Source: Rhynochetos jubatus
Taxonomy: Eukaryota; Chordata; Aves; Eurypygiformes; Rhynochetidae
DNA: 64,000 nt
Assembly: GCA_027574665.1 (NCBI GenBank)
Contig: CM050650.1
Location: 104,443,086-104,507,085 of the forward strand
Reading direction: 5' to 3'
Positions within the stretch are counted from its first letter, which is position 1. Every line of letters starts with the position of its first letter. This document shows positions 36,105 to 48,900 of this stretch, piece after piece. The translations under genes and the position numbers were made by a program. Below the pieces are notes generated by a model. That model saw nothing but the letters and a program-made list of their open reading frames with translations. It had not been told where the DNA came from and made no database searches.

Positions 36105-37819
36105 CAAGTGGGGAAATATTGTTAATTACTGAATAACCAGACAGTGTTGTTTACTTTCTCAAGTTTCTACAGGGTGCTGGAAACATATTATTCACATCTT
36201 TTTGGGGAAGAATTCTCTAGAAATTATACCCCTAATTAATCAAAGGACAACATGCATAATTGCAATAATGCAAAGGACAGATGTCTGGGGTTTCAACGGC
36301 AAGTGGCATCTAGTATGAGGATATTGAAATCTAGTGCTGGAAAGAAGGTAGTAGTTAAAATATTGAAGAACCTAAGTAAGTGAATAGGCAGGCCCAAATA
36401 TTGTAGCAATCTGATAATTTGTAGCAGGATACTTAGCTGACTCTTTTATCCCAAAGTTCCCTTAGTCTGTATCTTTACATAGAGCAAGTTCCTAAAAGCC
36501 TATTCAACCTAACTAGCAGTATTGGATTCCATGACATTCAAATGAAGGTGAAATGAATGTGAAGTGATCACTGTAGAATCCCTTTCTTTTCTGTAGCTAT
36601 CCCTAAGAAAATTTATGTACAGGGAAGATTTCTTGCAAGCACTTTTGTATGTATGCATACAAGTGCATAGCACACAATGTGGGGAGAAAAGGTGTCATGC
36701 TGCTGTAAATATGTGTGGTCTTCCATGCAAGACTTCAAGATGGATTGTTTTAGAAGATTTTTAAACATTAGCCAGATGGGAATGTCACTTTCTTTCCATC
36801 CTGGATGATATATATGCAAAGTGGCAGCGCAGGTACTGTTTTAAGGTTTAAATGGTAACTGTCAGATGTTGACCAGTCCATAACTTTAACATTATATATT
36901 TTCCTAGGGGTACATTTTTAATATGATAGATTTTTAACGAGAATATAAATTGCGTGCCCACACCAAGCAGGGCTAAGCCTCATCTCCTTTCAGTGTCATA
37001 AATACAGAAACTCGTACAGATATGTACCTCCTAACTCCTGAATGAATTTTGTCTACTGTTTGAAGTCACCCAACATGATCTCTTATATGCATCATACATG
37101 AAGAAAGAACAAGCCTGTCAGTCATGCAGTATCTCATGCATGATCAGAAGTTCACCTGGGATTTCCTAGTGTATTCTTGATATGTTCTCCAAAGAGCATT
37201 CATTTTAGTTTGCCAGTCTGCTTAAATAGAAAAGATGCCTGGAAAGATTTATCTTAAAGGAATGATTTAATAAGATAAATGTATAAAGCTATATGTGATT
37301 CTGAAACTTCATCATGATTCCTGTGAGGTGATAGAAACATCAGGCCCTTGGTGCTTGTTTAATGAATTCAAGCTGTATTTACTGTCATACCGAAAGAACT
37401 CTCACACAGTATTCATGAAAGATCCAGTTAACATACCTGTCTTGGTGTCTTATTTTAATAATATCTGTGTCTATTAAAATGGAAACTAACTGCACTTTTA
37501 ATTTACTGTGTGTGAGACTGCTCTGTCAGTCTCCCTAACAGGACACATGCCAAAAACATTCAACAAGGAGCAAAAATTCCATGTTTCAGTCAAATGAAAC
37601 ATGATCAACTTTCAGGATAACACAATGATTTTTACTCAGAAAAATGCTTAATCTAAGTAGCTCTCTCCTTTACATATGGCTTTTGTTTTGTTTTGGGTTC
37701 CATTGGTCCGTAGGTGTGTATGCATAAACAGATGTTTCCATTAACAATATTAAATATGAACCTGTGACTTAACAGCCTATGTTTGTATGGGTATCCAAGT
37801 CAGATTTTAGCAGTGCTAA

Positions 37820-38077
37820 GCCAATAAAAAGTATTATTTGCTGAAGGATTTTGCTAGGAGAATCAATGCTCTCAACAGATCACTCTATATCATCCCTGAA
37901 CTGTATACAAATGAAGAAGAAAGACAAAAACTGGAAATAGAGATTGCGAATGTCAGCATGAAGGAGCTATACATGGTATGTATATATCTGAACACTAACT
38001 TCACTGAGGATATTATGGACTCCCAGAATTTCTTTGTGGAAAAGATGTGTGCTTGTTCATATTTGGCTAGACCTTAA
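37820..38077 (+). other. Weak exon-like open frame
   Basis: An 86-codon open frame has mixed, charged composition (LKDFARRINALNRSLYIIPE, then EEERQKLEIEIANVSMKELY) and a consensus-like donor GTATGT at 37976-37981. No ATG opens it, the AG at its 5' side has a weak pyrimidine tract, and I recognise no family. It may be chance. Confidence 0.12.
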
Positions 38078-41000
38078 ATTGCACTGTATTCAATTTATTG
38101 TACCACTTTCCAACAGTCAAGACACAACCCTATATCACTTGAAAACAAATTTTTTTGACTTCAGGTCTCTATGACAGATTTTGTGAAAAGGATCAAGAGT
38201 TCATGTTTTTCTCAACTTAGCATGTCTAGGTGCTTATTTCCACAGAATACTTTGGAAGGATTTTAATTTGTGTAATTTGCTATTTTAATTTAGAAAAACA
38301 ATACAAAATAATATAGGAGTTTATCTGGGGGTTGCATGAGATAAAGCCAACTCTCAAAACAGTCAGGGCCAATTTGCTGCAATTTGGAGAATAAAGTGGT
38401 GGGAGTTACTACGTAATAAATCCAGCTGAGTGTGAGAGCAAAACTTATTTTTAGTTTTTGTTTCAGAGTTCTGAAAATTAATCCTCATCCTCATTTAGGA
38501 GACATTCATGTAATAACATAAAGCCTCTTAGTCCTTGGGGAAGTGCCATGGACAGTGCTTCCCATTACATCAGAGACTGAGCTCTCTGTACACTGTAATC
38601 AATACAGCCAACAGGATGATTTGGTATATCCCTTTCTCAGCTGTGATTAATCATCACAAGTCATTTTGCTTTCAAAGATTTTTTTCCCCTAGTCTTACTG
38701 TCCTAAGCAAGCAAAAGTGCATGCTGTAGAAGAACAGTACTTTATCAAATTATTTCTCCATTGGGAAACCAAGACCTGTTTAAAGGATCCAGGAAAATTT
38801 AAGACAACCGAGATATGTCCCCATTTGTTCTTTTTTTCAACCACTGCTAACAGTGTTAGGAGAGAATTCACGATGGAGCAAAGAAATTTGCAGAAATTTC
38901 TGCAAGGCCGAAGGATGTATAGGAGAGGGAGACAGATAAAAGCTTGCAATAAAACTAGTGAGATTGACCTCACTTAATTCCAGACATGTAAAAGTTAGAC
39001 TTCTAAGCTATTTGTCTAGGTTCTTTCTGTAGACAGAAGGGACAAATATCTACCTCATGGGGGTGGTTCAACCATTGATAATTAGTGATTGTGTTCAACA
39101 ATCCAGACTACATGATCAGATACTTGTTTTATGGTGACCTGAATTACTCTCTTATTTCTATTGATTTTGTTGAATAATAGTCCACCAATGATTATGGAAA
39201 ATTAAGAAACAGCATACCTGCAGACATCTATGTGTCAACGTTGCATTTGTGTGCCTTAATTCTGAACTGAATTCCTTCAAGGTTGGGTAGCAGGCAGAGA
39301 GGATCACTGCAGAGGCCTCCATTATCAACTATCTGTGTGTGCTGCTATCTCTACCCTCTTAATTCATCCTAAATGCAAGACAAATGCATAATCCTACATT
39401 TCAGTGAAAAAAGTTCAATCTAATACACTAAACATATTTGAGATGGACTTGTAATACACACAAGGTTGGGTACCTCAGTGCAATAGATTTACTCTGATTC
39501 TTCAAGCCATGATAACTCAATTTTACTTTGATCAATAATGCTGAGTTAGTGCTGTTTTTTATTCATCAGTCCCCTGATTTAAGTGCCTAAACCAGAACAG
39601 GTCCCCCCTGAGTGGGAAGAGACAGAAAAGTGTCTATTTAAGCTCATTCTCCTTGTTGCCAGGAGAAAATGCAAAGCTATTCTACTTTGCATTATATAAT
39701 TACATTTATTGAGCAGAAAGAAAGGAGGAAAAATAAAAACTGATTAATTACCCCAGCAATTGGAAAATTTGTCTGAACTATGAGAGAATTTATTTTAGTT
39801 CTTGCTTCACTGTTCTGGAGATTTAATCCAGGAAAATTTGATTAAAAAAATGTAGGTGCCTCAAGAATTTAATCAGCTAGATAAGGCAGAGCTTTTGAGG
39901 TTCTAATGTTGAATATATGTGCCTAAAGTTGAACTAATATGTAGTGGATAGTCTTAGAGACTGGTAAATGTGCAGAGCACAGCACAGTGGAGTATCACTG
40001 CTCAGATAAAGGCCAACTGTTCTGTGTAGCACTGAGCTTGAGGAAACATGCCCTCACTCTTATCCACTTAATAAAGCTGTGTTAACTTACACCCGTTTAC
40101 ACTTCCAGGCCCATGGCTCGTTTGGCACACGGACATACATCTGACTATACCCAGTATGCTCATGGCCTTCATGGGTGTGGTCAAAGTACTCTCCCAGAAA
40201 CTCAGGAGTCATACTTCTCTGAGCACCTTTAAGGTGTCCCATTTTTCTTACTTTGGTAAAGCCATACAAAACAAAATAATTTTTGGGTGATAACAGTGTG
40301 ATGACATAAAAGATTAAAAACTTGAGCAGATGTTTGATTTAAGAAGTATATGAATGCCATTGTCATTGAATGCTTTATTAGGTGATACATGACAGCTGTA
40401 TTAAATTTGGGTTGTGCTTCTTTACTGTTGGACAAAAACTGTTGTGTTTTGGTGTTGGTTTTTTTTTTTTTTTAAATTTTACTACTTTCTCAGTTGTGAT
40501 GGAAAGAATCATGTTGAGATTGAGTTCCATCATAATTTTCAACATTTCTAGACTAAACTCATGTTCTGATACACTAGGAGTGTAATAAACTTCGTGAATT
40601 TACACATTTCAGGACTTGAAAGGTCCTAAACTTTAAAAGAAAACCAAGCTGGAACATAGGTGTCCTATGAAATCTCTTACACTAGGGGTAAAGAAGAAAC
40701 AACAGAAAAAGAAAGTTCACAAAGTAACAAAAGAATTGGTAGTATAATCAAAGAATAATAATATAATTCCAGACCTAGGTGTTCACAAGAGCTAACTTTC
40801 AAGACATAATTTCTCTTATCTTTAATACTATAATGACCATTTTCAATAAAGAAAGTCTATGGAGGTTCAGAAGATAAACTGAACATAGTTTATCTAGAAG
40901 GCAATTTGGAGAATCTATCTGTAGACAAGATATCATCCTCACTCTTTCCTTGGCCTTTTCAAAATAATAAGACAAAGCCTATTGAATGAGACTCTTTTTG

Positions 41001-41348
41001 TTTGCTTTGATAGCCTTTGAATCTCAAAGCAGGAGAGAACAGCATATCAAGCTCACTGGAAAATAAGTTTTAAGAAAAGACTGAAATTTCAAAATATAGC
41101 ATGGAGGAAAATAACCTAATATTTTGTTCCAGAAGCATCAGAATGGTAATCTTGAAATATATCCTACACATATCAAAACAACAATTATTAAATCCTATAT
41201 ATATAGTTAATATATATGCATATAAACCACATTTTTTAATTATATAAATGCTTCCATTAGATTAGATAAATGCACAAAATAGATAATGAAGTGCAATTCT
41301 AGATATTAAAGAGAAGTATTACTTTTAATATTAACATTATGCCATACA

Positions 41349-41518
41349 GAGGGTCCTCTACAGGCTGGAGAAGTGGACCCATGTTGACCTCATGAAGTTC
41401 AACAAGGACAAAGGCACGGTCCGGCACATGCATTGGGGCAATCCCCAGTATCAGTACAGACTGTGTGGTGAATGGATAGAGAGCAGCCCTGAGGAGAAGG
41501 ACTTGGGGGTAATGGTTG
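41349..41518 (+). mobile_element. CR1 LINE fragment (short RT piece)
   Basis: The piece encodes [20 protein letters not shown], then [20 protein letters not shown] and DLGVMV. Both ends are truncated and no 3' tail is present. Confidence 0.88.
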
Positions 41519-42752
41519 TTTTTTACTTAAGAATAGAGTTACAACTCTCTAGATGAGATTTAGAACAGCAGATATATGGGAATGGTACTTGCATTGCATG
41601 GTCTGCCCCTGTTCTGTTTTCAGAAATTTCAATTTCCCAAGCTAGAAAAGAGAGAGCTTGAACGTGTAAGAACCAATAATCTGAGAGCAATTCATATACT
41701 TTGTGCATGCATTGCTAGAGATTTTTAAAAAACAAATATGTACTATGCCCTGATATTTTTTCAAAAGGGGTAATTTCTGACTAATTACGTTAGACAAGTA
41801 TTTCTTCTGTTTATTCTGGAAAATAACCTGAATACACAGAAACCTGGAATTTACTAGGCTCTGTATGCATGTTAAAAAGATGTAAACAATCCACATGCCT
41901 TAAGAATCAATCAATCTTCTCTTAGTTCTCATTTAATAGATTAAAATGGAGAACCCTACCTCCTTTCTAGGTCTCAATTGAAACATTTTTTTAATGTAAA
42001 ACTTTAACTATTAAAAAAGAAATGATTGATAGGCTCAGATGTAACAAGCTATTTCAAAGCATGAGTCCTATAAATACATGGGTACCAAGACCATGTATTT
42101 ATCAAAAAGCATGGGAACAATTAATAAGTACTAATTCATTGCATCAGTAAGACAAGAAATGAATTTTATCTTGACCAGAATGTATCTCTTATTCCTCTAC
42201 AGATACTTAAACTGTCTTCATTACCACCTCTGGGCTCCCTCCAGTGCCACATCAGCTTCAATGGCCACATCTCTTTCATGTGGTTTTGCACAGTTTTCTT
42301 ATTTTCAGCTCAGGGGCAAAGTTCATGAAATGTAATTTCTTCATAGTTGTAGATTCTTCTTCTAGGGAGCATTTTTCAAATTATGCTATTGCTTTAGTAT
42401 TTGTTTTATGGTAATTTTTGGATGCACATCTTACTGTTTACATCAGAAAAGCCAAGTTGAAAAATTGGTGTGAAAGACAATGAGGTTGTGAATTTGGTTG
42501 AAAGATATTCCCAAAGGAAACATAGGCATCCAAGTCTACCAAGTGATTTGTAATGTAATAAACCTCACATTGCTTATACAATTAAGGACCAGTTAGAGCC
42601 TAAAATTTTACCATTTATTGGCTTAGATACCTCAAGTTCTGCTATTATCAGCATCCCAGGATTACACCTTTTTGGTTGACTGGAAATGCAGGCACCTGTT
42701 TTCTTCAAAAGGCTGCATAAGTGTGATGAATAAATGCCCCTATATATTTTAG
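41519..42752. other. Intergenic DNA between two CR1 copies
   Basis: AT-rich unique sequence. No gene or repeat is recognised. Confidence 0.5.
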
Positions 42753-43335
42753 AGTCATAGAATCATGGAATCATAGAATCTTTTAGGTTGGAAAAGATTT
42801 TTAAGATCATCAGGTCCAACTGTTAACCAATACCACCACAGCCAATAACACTACTAAACCATGTCCCCAAGTGCCACATTTATACCTCTTTTAAAAACCT
42901 CCAGGGATGGTGAATCAACCACTTCCCCAGGCAGCCTGTTCCAGTGCCTGACAACACTTTCAGTCAAGGAATATTCCCTAATATCCAAGCTAAACCTACC
43001 CTGGTGCAACTTGAGGCTGTTTCCTCTTGTCCTATGATTTATTACTTGGGAGAAGAGACCGAAACCCACTTCTCTGCAACCTCCTTTCAGGTAGTTGTAG
43101 GGAGTGATAAGGTCTCCCCTGAGCCTCCTCTTCTCCAGGCTAAACAACCCCCGTTTCCTCAGCCACTCCTCACAGGACTTGTGCTCCAGATCCTTCCCCA
43201 GCTCCGTTGCCCTTCTCTGGACACATTCCAGCACCTCAATATCTTCCTTGTAGTGAGGGGCCCAAAACAGAACACAGGATTCACAGTGCGGCCTCACCAG
43301 TGCTCAGTACAGGGGGACAATCACTTCCCTGGCTG
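42753..43335 (-). mobile_element. CR1 LINE 3' part with tail
   Basis: The minus strand encodes the CR1 C-terminus ([72 protein letters not shown]) in a frame still open for 147 codons (43297-42854). The 3' end at 42753 has repeated TGATTCTATGA-type units. The 5' end is truncated near 43335. Confidence 0.93.
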
Positions 43336-43339
43336 TGTC

Positions 43340-43445
43340 CTCTCCCAGCCAAAACACTGGTGTGTTAACACCTGTCTATCTACAAAGCACAGTACTATGA
43401 GGGCTGCTGTGGGGAAAATTAACTCCATCTCAGCCAGACCCAATA
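43340..43445 (-). mobile_element. LTR fragment, ERVL-like
   Basis: The segment with GAAAATTAACTCCATCTCAG followed by CCAGACCCAATACA resembles the reverse complement of a common avian LTR 5' region. It is short and decayed and abuts the 5' end of the CR1 at 42753-43335. Confidence 0.45.
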
Positions 43446-44856
43446 CACCTTCTAACAGGGAAGTAGAAGTATTATTCATACATTGCAACTTTAGTGAGGG
43501 TATACACTTATTATTTAGTTATTAATTATTAGCTCAGTTATTTTTCTATAATCAATTTTATAATTGGAGAGAAAAATATTAATAAAACATTTATTGAACA
43601 ATGTGTTTATTCATTAACTTTGCATTTGTTAGTAGAAGTACAATTGTTGACAGTTGTGATGTTTCAATTCACACTAGGAAATGTGTCATTCAGAATATTG
43701 GTTTGTGAAATATTAAAAATAACTGGATAAAAGGCTATGATGGCCCTAGTATGTAATCATGTAATCACGGAAATTTTACCTCACCTGAATGTAGGGCTGA
43801 AATTCAGTTGCCTAAGCATTTGGTACTATATTAGAAACTTGGAGTATTCTGTTTGGTTTCCAGCTGCTGCTGTAGATGAATGTGGGTCTCTTAGCTTCTC
43901 TGTCACCTCTGTTGGCTCCACAAGGATGCCTCAGATAATCTTCAGCATTGCTGTATAGGCACCTGAATCATTCCTGAGATATCTGAAAGCTGTCCTTCTA
44001 AATCTAGGATAATTATCCCTTTTATATTTAGTGGAGAGAAAAATATGCTTACAGAGGGTGACTCAGGTAACTAACTCATCTTGGACACCTATTTTATGAT
44101 GCTATGAATCATTTGGTGAAGGTGCCTCTTATACTCCATTACATATAAAGGGAGTGACTGAGTTAGACTTAGACATCTGACATTTTAGACACGGTTGTTA
44201 GGTGAAATGAATCTTTTCTGTACTCAAAACTGACACTGTAACTTAGCATCATAGTGTCAATATATGTTGGCTTTTATTTTTGGTCTGAAAACTACTAAAG
44301 ATGACCTTCATTTTTCAACTGATTTTAGTAACTGTTTAATCAGTCCTAGACTGAAAGTTCTGAGAGGAAAAAAAATAATTCTGAGAAAGGAAAATGTTTA
44401 TAAATGGAAAAATGAAAAAGGAAACACTGAAAGAAAAATGTACTTAGACAGAAATTTTTTGGTTTTGCATTCCTAAATTTCATAATTCTAGAATAGAAAG
44501 TAAAATATTTGTTTCTTCTAAATCTTACAGTACCTCCATGTTTGATACTGTGCTGTCAACAAGAGATTCTGAAAAAATTATGGACAATGCGTGTCTGCAC
44601 TCTAACACCAAAAGTCTGTACAACAAAATCAGGTCATAATTCTACATCAGAATGTGGAAGAATGAGCTCAAAGTAATTAATGTAAAGCCTGCTCAGCTGT
44701 TTCTAGTCTATGCTGCAATAAGCTACCTAAAGAAAAGGCAAAAGAGAGACCTGACTTTCATCTATAAGAACCTACATAAGGAACAGAAATCTGCTAACGA
44801 AGGTCTCAAAATCTAGCAGGCAAATTTATAATAAAATCTAAAAATTAGAATCTGTG
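43446..44856. other. Intergenic DNA without recognised features
   Basis: AT-rich unique sequence with a few A-rich short frames. Nothing is recognised. Confidence 0.5.
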
Positions 44857-44965
44857 ATGGAGTCACCATCCCTGGAGGTGTTCAAGGAACGTGTAGACGT
44901 GGCACTTGAGTACATGGTCTAGTGGGTATGGTAGAGTTGAGTTGATTGTTGGACTAGATGATCTC
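44857..44965 (+). mobile_element. CR1 LINE 3' fragment, left part (split by an LTR)
   Basis: It matches the CR1 3' region ([16 protein letters not shown]-type text, then GGACTAGATGATCTC). The copy stops at the ATCTC that forms the target duplication of solo LTR D and resumes at 45750. Confidence 0.9.
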
Positions 44966-45749
44966 TGTTTTGGTTTAACTCCGGCTAGCAAAATACCACA
45001 AAGCCGCTCTCACAAATCCCCCTCCCCTCCTCCAGTGGAGGGAAAGAATCGGAGGAAAAAGAAATAAGGAAGCTCGTAAAATTGAGATAAGAACTATTTA
45101 CTAATTAAATCTAAATCAATATATACAGGTACTACTAATACTAAATTATTAAAATAGTAGAAAATGAAACATATAGCACAATATATACAATATGATACAA
45201 TATGATACAATTTCCCACCATCCACTGACCAATGCACACCCAGATGTTGAGAGCCCGAGACCCACAGCCCGAGAGCGATCGCAGCCTGAGAGCTGCAGCC
45301 TGAAGGCCGGAGCCCGGGAGCCTACGCAGCAGATTCCGAGCAAACCTTATCACTGATAACACGGCCAGAAAACTCAAAACAACCCACCAGCTCCCACACG
45401 AATGAGCCAGCACAGGAGTTGGCAAAGCAGCTAACACAGGAGGGTTAGCAAGTGCCCGGAGAGACGAGCAAGAGAGTAAAGGAGAGAGAGAGAAGGGCAG
45501 AGTAATGGCTACCGGACCCTCTTCCCCACCCAAAGAGACTGGAACATGACGTACTATGGGATGAAATACTTCCTTGGTTAGTCTGGGTCAGCTACAGTAT
45601 CCGAAGCGGACAAAAGACCTTGAGTTCAGTACAAGCCATCCCCAGCACCAGCTGAGGCCTTATCAATGTTTTCACTTACTGTCCAGCAACAGAGTTCCCT
45701 GGCAACCAGAGTAAAGGAAGTTAGCCCTTTCCTGACTGAACCCAGCACA
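44966..45749 (-). mobile_element. Solo LTR D, ERVL-type, with ATCTC target duplication
   Basis: This 784-base LTR begins TGTTTTGG and ends CAGCACA on the plus strand, giving TG...CA ends. The perfect 5-bp duplication ATCTC (44961-44965 and 45750-45754) fits class III (ERVL-type) integration. By comparison with LTRs B and C it reads on the minus strand, which is inference. No internal viral sequence remains, so recombination between two LTRs probably removed it. The 130-codon frame at 45141-45533 inside it is not a gene. Confidence 0.9.
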
Positions 45750-45787
45750 ATCTCATAGGTCTTTTCCAACCTTACTGATTCTGTAAG
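45750..45787 (+). mobile_element. CR1 LINE 3' fragment, right part (split by an LTR)
   Basis: This part continues the CR1 interrupted at 44965: ATCTCATAGGTCTTTTCCAA then CCTTACTGATTCTG. Joining it to the left part without the LTR and one ATCTC restores the usual CR1 3' end. Confidence 0.9.
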
Positions 45788-47550
45788 TAAAATTTGGATT
45801 ATGATATAAGGCATGAGTGAATTAGGTAGTAATAAAACCTTCAGATAAAGAAAACATGAAAATTCAGGGAAGTCTGATGGCCACTGATACGCAAGAGATC
45901 ACAGGAAAGAATCACAGTGGCCTTCTCAGTCTTGGTATCTCTACAGCCAGAAATTGCATGATGGCTGAAATAGAAGGAATATCCAATAGGAACATTGCTG
46001 ATCCTGGTAGCAGACTTTGCTTTTTAACTGTGGCACTCAATTGCTGAAAATTTTTCCCTAGTGACAAGAGTTAGGAATCCAAAAGAGAACTGTCTGTATC
46101 TTTAGTATTCCTTCAAACCTCTCTGGAGATTATAACTGTCACACTTGTTACTGTGATATATCAAAGTGGTGATGTTCTCTCTCCTCAAGTTTCTTGTAGA
46201 AGAAAAGCAAATCTTGTTCAAAGCTGAACAAGTCAGAATTTTAAGTGCTTGTTAAACTCTGGTACACTTGATATCTCAAACAGCTCATGCTAGCTTGATG
46301 TAAGATCATTCTACTCAGTTGACTCCTTCCTTGCTTGCTTGTTAGCAGAAAAAGTATTCTCCACTTTAGATTTACCCTGGTTCTGTCTCCTGCCTTTTAT
46401 TTTTATATTGAGTCTTGACAACAACTAGAACAAAGTGAAACCTCTTCAGAGCCTGAGTGTCAGAAATCTTTAGCTCTTTACATGGCCATTCACTCCAGTC
46501 CTGTTGCAGCTAGAGGAGGCCATGTGGCATCTATGGCTTCATGAGTCCATCTGGCTTTGTTGTAGAAAGTTACACTGCTGGGCTGATAGAAAGACTTCAT
46601 TAGTATTAATGATCTGTGGGGAGCATTCTGGAAATTCAGCTTTTAATTGTTTGCTATTATGGTGTGTGCTAAACTGGAAGTTCTTCATGGGTTTATGAGT
46701 ATACTTTGTCTGAAAAATGCCATAAAGATGCATTGTAATGTGTATGTAATTCTTTATTCATTTGCTTCATAATGTCTACTAAACTCTGGACATCAGTGCA
46801 TACTAGACCTAACTGTTGGTAGTATTTTTTGGATATATGTTTTTCAGGTAAAGATATTTTTGGACATTACAGATAGAGATTGCACAGCCAGAGGATTTTA
46901 TTAATACAGCCACCATAAAGGACAAGTGAAAAGTGACCAGAAAAGTCTTATTTATCTAGCAGATATATTGAGAAAAAATACTAATCTGGAATTTATTAGC
47001 ATATGTGAATGGACCCAGGTAAAGTTCTCCTGCATAAAAAGTACTTTTATGGTATTATAAGGACAACCATGTTTTTAGCAACTGAGTTTGAACACAGGTT
47101 ATTTTCCAATCTTCTTTCGCTTCAAAAAGAAAAAAAAAGAGAAGATGAATCACAAAATCACCCCTTTGATATTAAGGGTGAGACTACATTTTGGAAGCTA
47201 TGCAAAGCTAAAGGAATAACAAGTCTTCTTCATTAACACTAGGCAATAGCAGATTACTCGTCTTTATGCAGGCTAGGACATGAGGTGAGTGAGCATCTGT
47301 TTTGTTAGCAAGTCTCAGTGGTATTTTCTGAAAGCAAAGAATTAGTAAGGGTCAGAAATCTAGTTCCATTCAAGATTAGCGTATGTTAACCGTTTAATAA
47401 TCTTTTATGCTTATACAGGTAAGAACAAGTGCATGCACGCACAAAGATTGGCAGTATTTGCAGTGCAAGTAGTGGATTGTTACAATCTCATTCTCCAGAT
47501 ATTTCTGAAAAAAAGAACTGAAACCAGGTACTATTCTCAAAGTTTCTTAT
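45788..47550. other. Intergenic DNA without recognised features
   Basis: AT-rich unique sequence. No gene or mobile element is recognised. Confidence 0.5.
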
Positions 47551-48560
47551 TGTCCTGGTTTAGGCCCCAGCTAGGAGCAAAAGATCATGTGGCTGCTTGT
47601 TCACTCCTCCCCTCAGTGGGATGGGGAGGAGAAATACAATGCAAAGTTCATGGCCTGAGGCAAGGACAGGGAGGGATCACTCACTCATTATGGTCACTGC
47701 CAAACCAGACTTGACTTGGGGAAGAAAAATCCATTTAAACTGTTACCAATCAAATCAGAGTAAAATGATGAGAGACAAAACAAAAGAGATCTTAAAAACC
47801 TTCCCCCCACTCTCCTTTTCTTCCTGGGCTCCCTCCTCCCCACACAGTGGGACAGGGAGCAGGGGATGAGGGTTTCCCTGTCAGTTCACCTCAGTTGTCT
47901 CTGCTGCTCCTTCCTCCTGGGAAGGGGAGAACTCCTCACACTTTTCCTCTGCTCCAGCATGGAGTCCCTTCCACGGAACACAGTCCTCCATAAATTTCTC
48001 TGGCATGAGTCTTTCCCATGGGCCACAGTTTTCTTCTCTAACTGCTCTGGTGTGGGTCTCTCCTGTGGGTGTGTGGTCCTTCAGGAGCCGCCTGCTCCAG
48101 CAGGCTTCCCTTAAGAGTCACAGGCTCTTCAGGCACATCACCCTGTTCTGGCGTGGGGCCCTCCCCAGGCTGCAGGTGGGTCTGTGCTCCCCTGTGACCC
48201 TCCATGGCTGCAGGGGCACAGCCTGCCCTCTCACCATAGGCTGCCAGGGAACCTCTGCTCCATCCCACTTTCTCCCCACCTTTACTGCACTGACCTGGTT
48301 GTCTGTGTAGTTGTCTCTCTCCCATCCTACCCCTCTCTGCACCTTCCTCTTCACTCAGTTTCTACTTCATCTCCTGCTTATCTTTGTGTGTTTTCCCCTC
48401 TTACATATGTTAATTCACAGAGGAAGTGACTGGCTTGGCCATGGCCAGAGGTGAGTCTGACTTGGAGCCAGGGGAGCTTCTTGAAGCTTCTCACAGGAGC
48501 CATCTGTATGGCCCTTTTACCTCTATCAACACCTCCCCCCACCACCACAGAAACCCAACA
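47551..48560 (-). mobile_element. Solo LTR B, ERVL-type
   Basis: It begins TGTCCTGGTTTAGG and ends AGAAACCCAACA on the plus strand, about 1010 bases. Inside are the same modules as LTR A in reverse (CCTTCCACGGAACACAGTCC, GCTCCAGCAGGCTTCCC and similar). The flanking 5-mers CTTAT and TAATT do not match, so one end may be misplaced or altered. It lies against a CR1 remnant on its right. Confidence 0.82.
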
Positions 48561-48900
48561 TAATTGTTAAAGAGATTTTCTTGATTGTTGCCTATATCAT
48601 TAATAAAGATACTGAACAGTACCAGTACCATAATGGAAGGACACCACTGGATACTGTTTTCCATTTTGACACTGAGTCATTGACTGCAGCTCCTCATATG
48701 TGGCCATCCAGCCAATTCTATCCATCAAATCCATCTCTTCTATTAGAGACAAGAATATTGTGTGGGACCATGCTAAAAGCCTTACAGAGGTCCAGGTCTG
48801 GACCGGGATCATTTGCTTGTCCTTAGCCACCAATGCAGTCACTCCATCAATGAGGGCCATCAGATTAGCCATTCTTGGGCATCCTGCTCTAGTTCACCTA
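48561..48900 (-). mobile_element. CR1 LINE fragment, old RT piece
   Basis: The minus strand shows decayed CR1 RT around the INLMALIDGVTALV-type segment and, shifted in frame, the [11 protein letters not shown] region near 48620. It is more divergent than the other copies, and the right end is approximate. Confidence 0.7.

Larger units (their letters stand above)
35180..41344. other. Intergenic DNA without recognised genes
   Basis: AT-rich sequence with one microsatellite (36071-36104) and one weak exon-like frame (37820-38077), both listed separately. A run of 19 T lies at about 40459-40477. No LINE or LTR copy is recognised. Confidence 0.5.

Noticed and set aside
42854-43297. A 147-codon minus-strand frame as a host gene
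   Set aside because: It is the C-terminal part of CR1 ORF2, truncated at the 5' end.
45141-45533. A 130-codon frame on the minus strand
   Set aside because: It is fully inside solo LTR D and has no recognisable domain.
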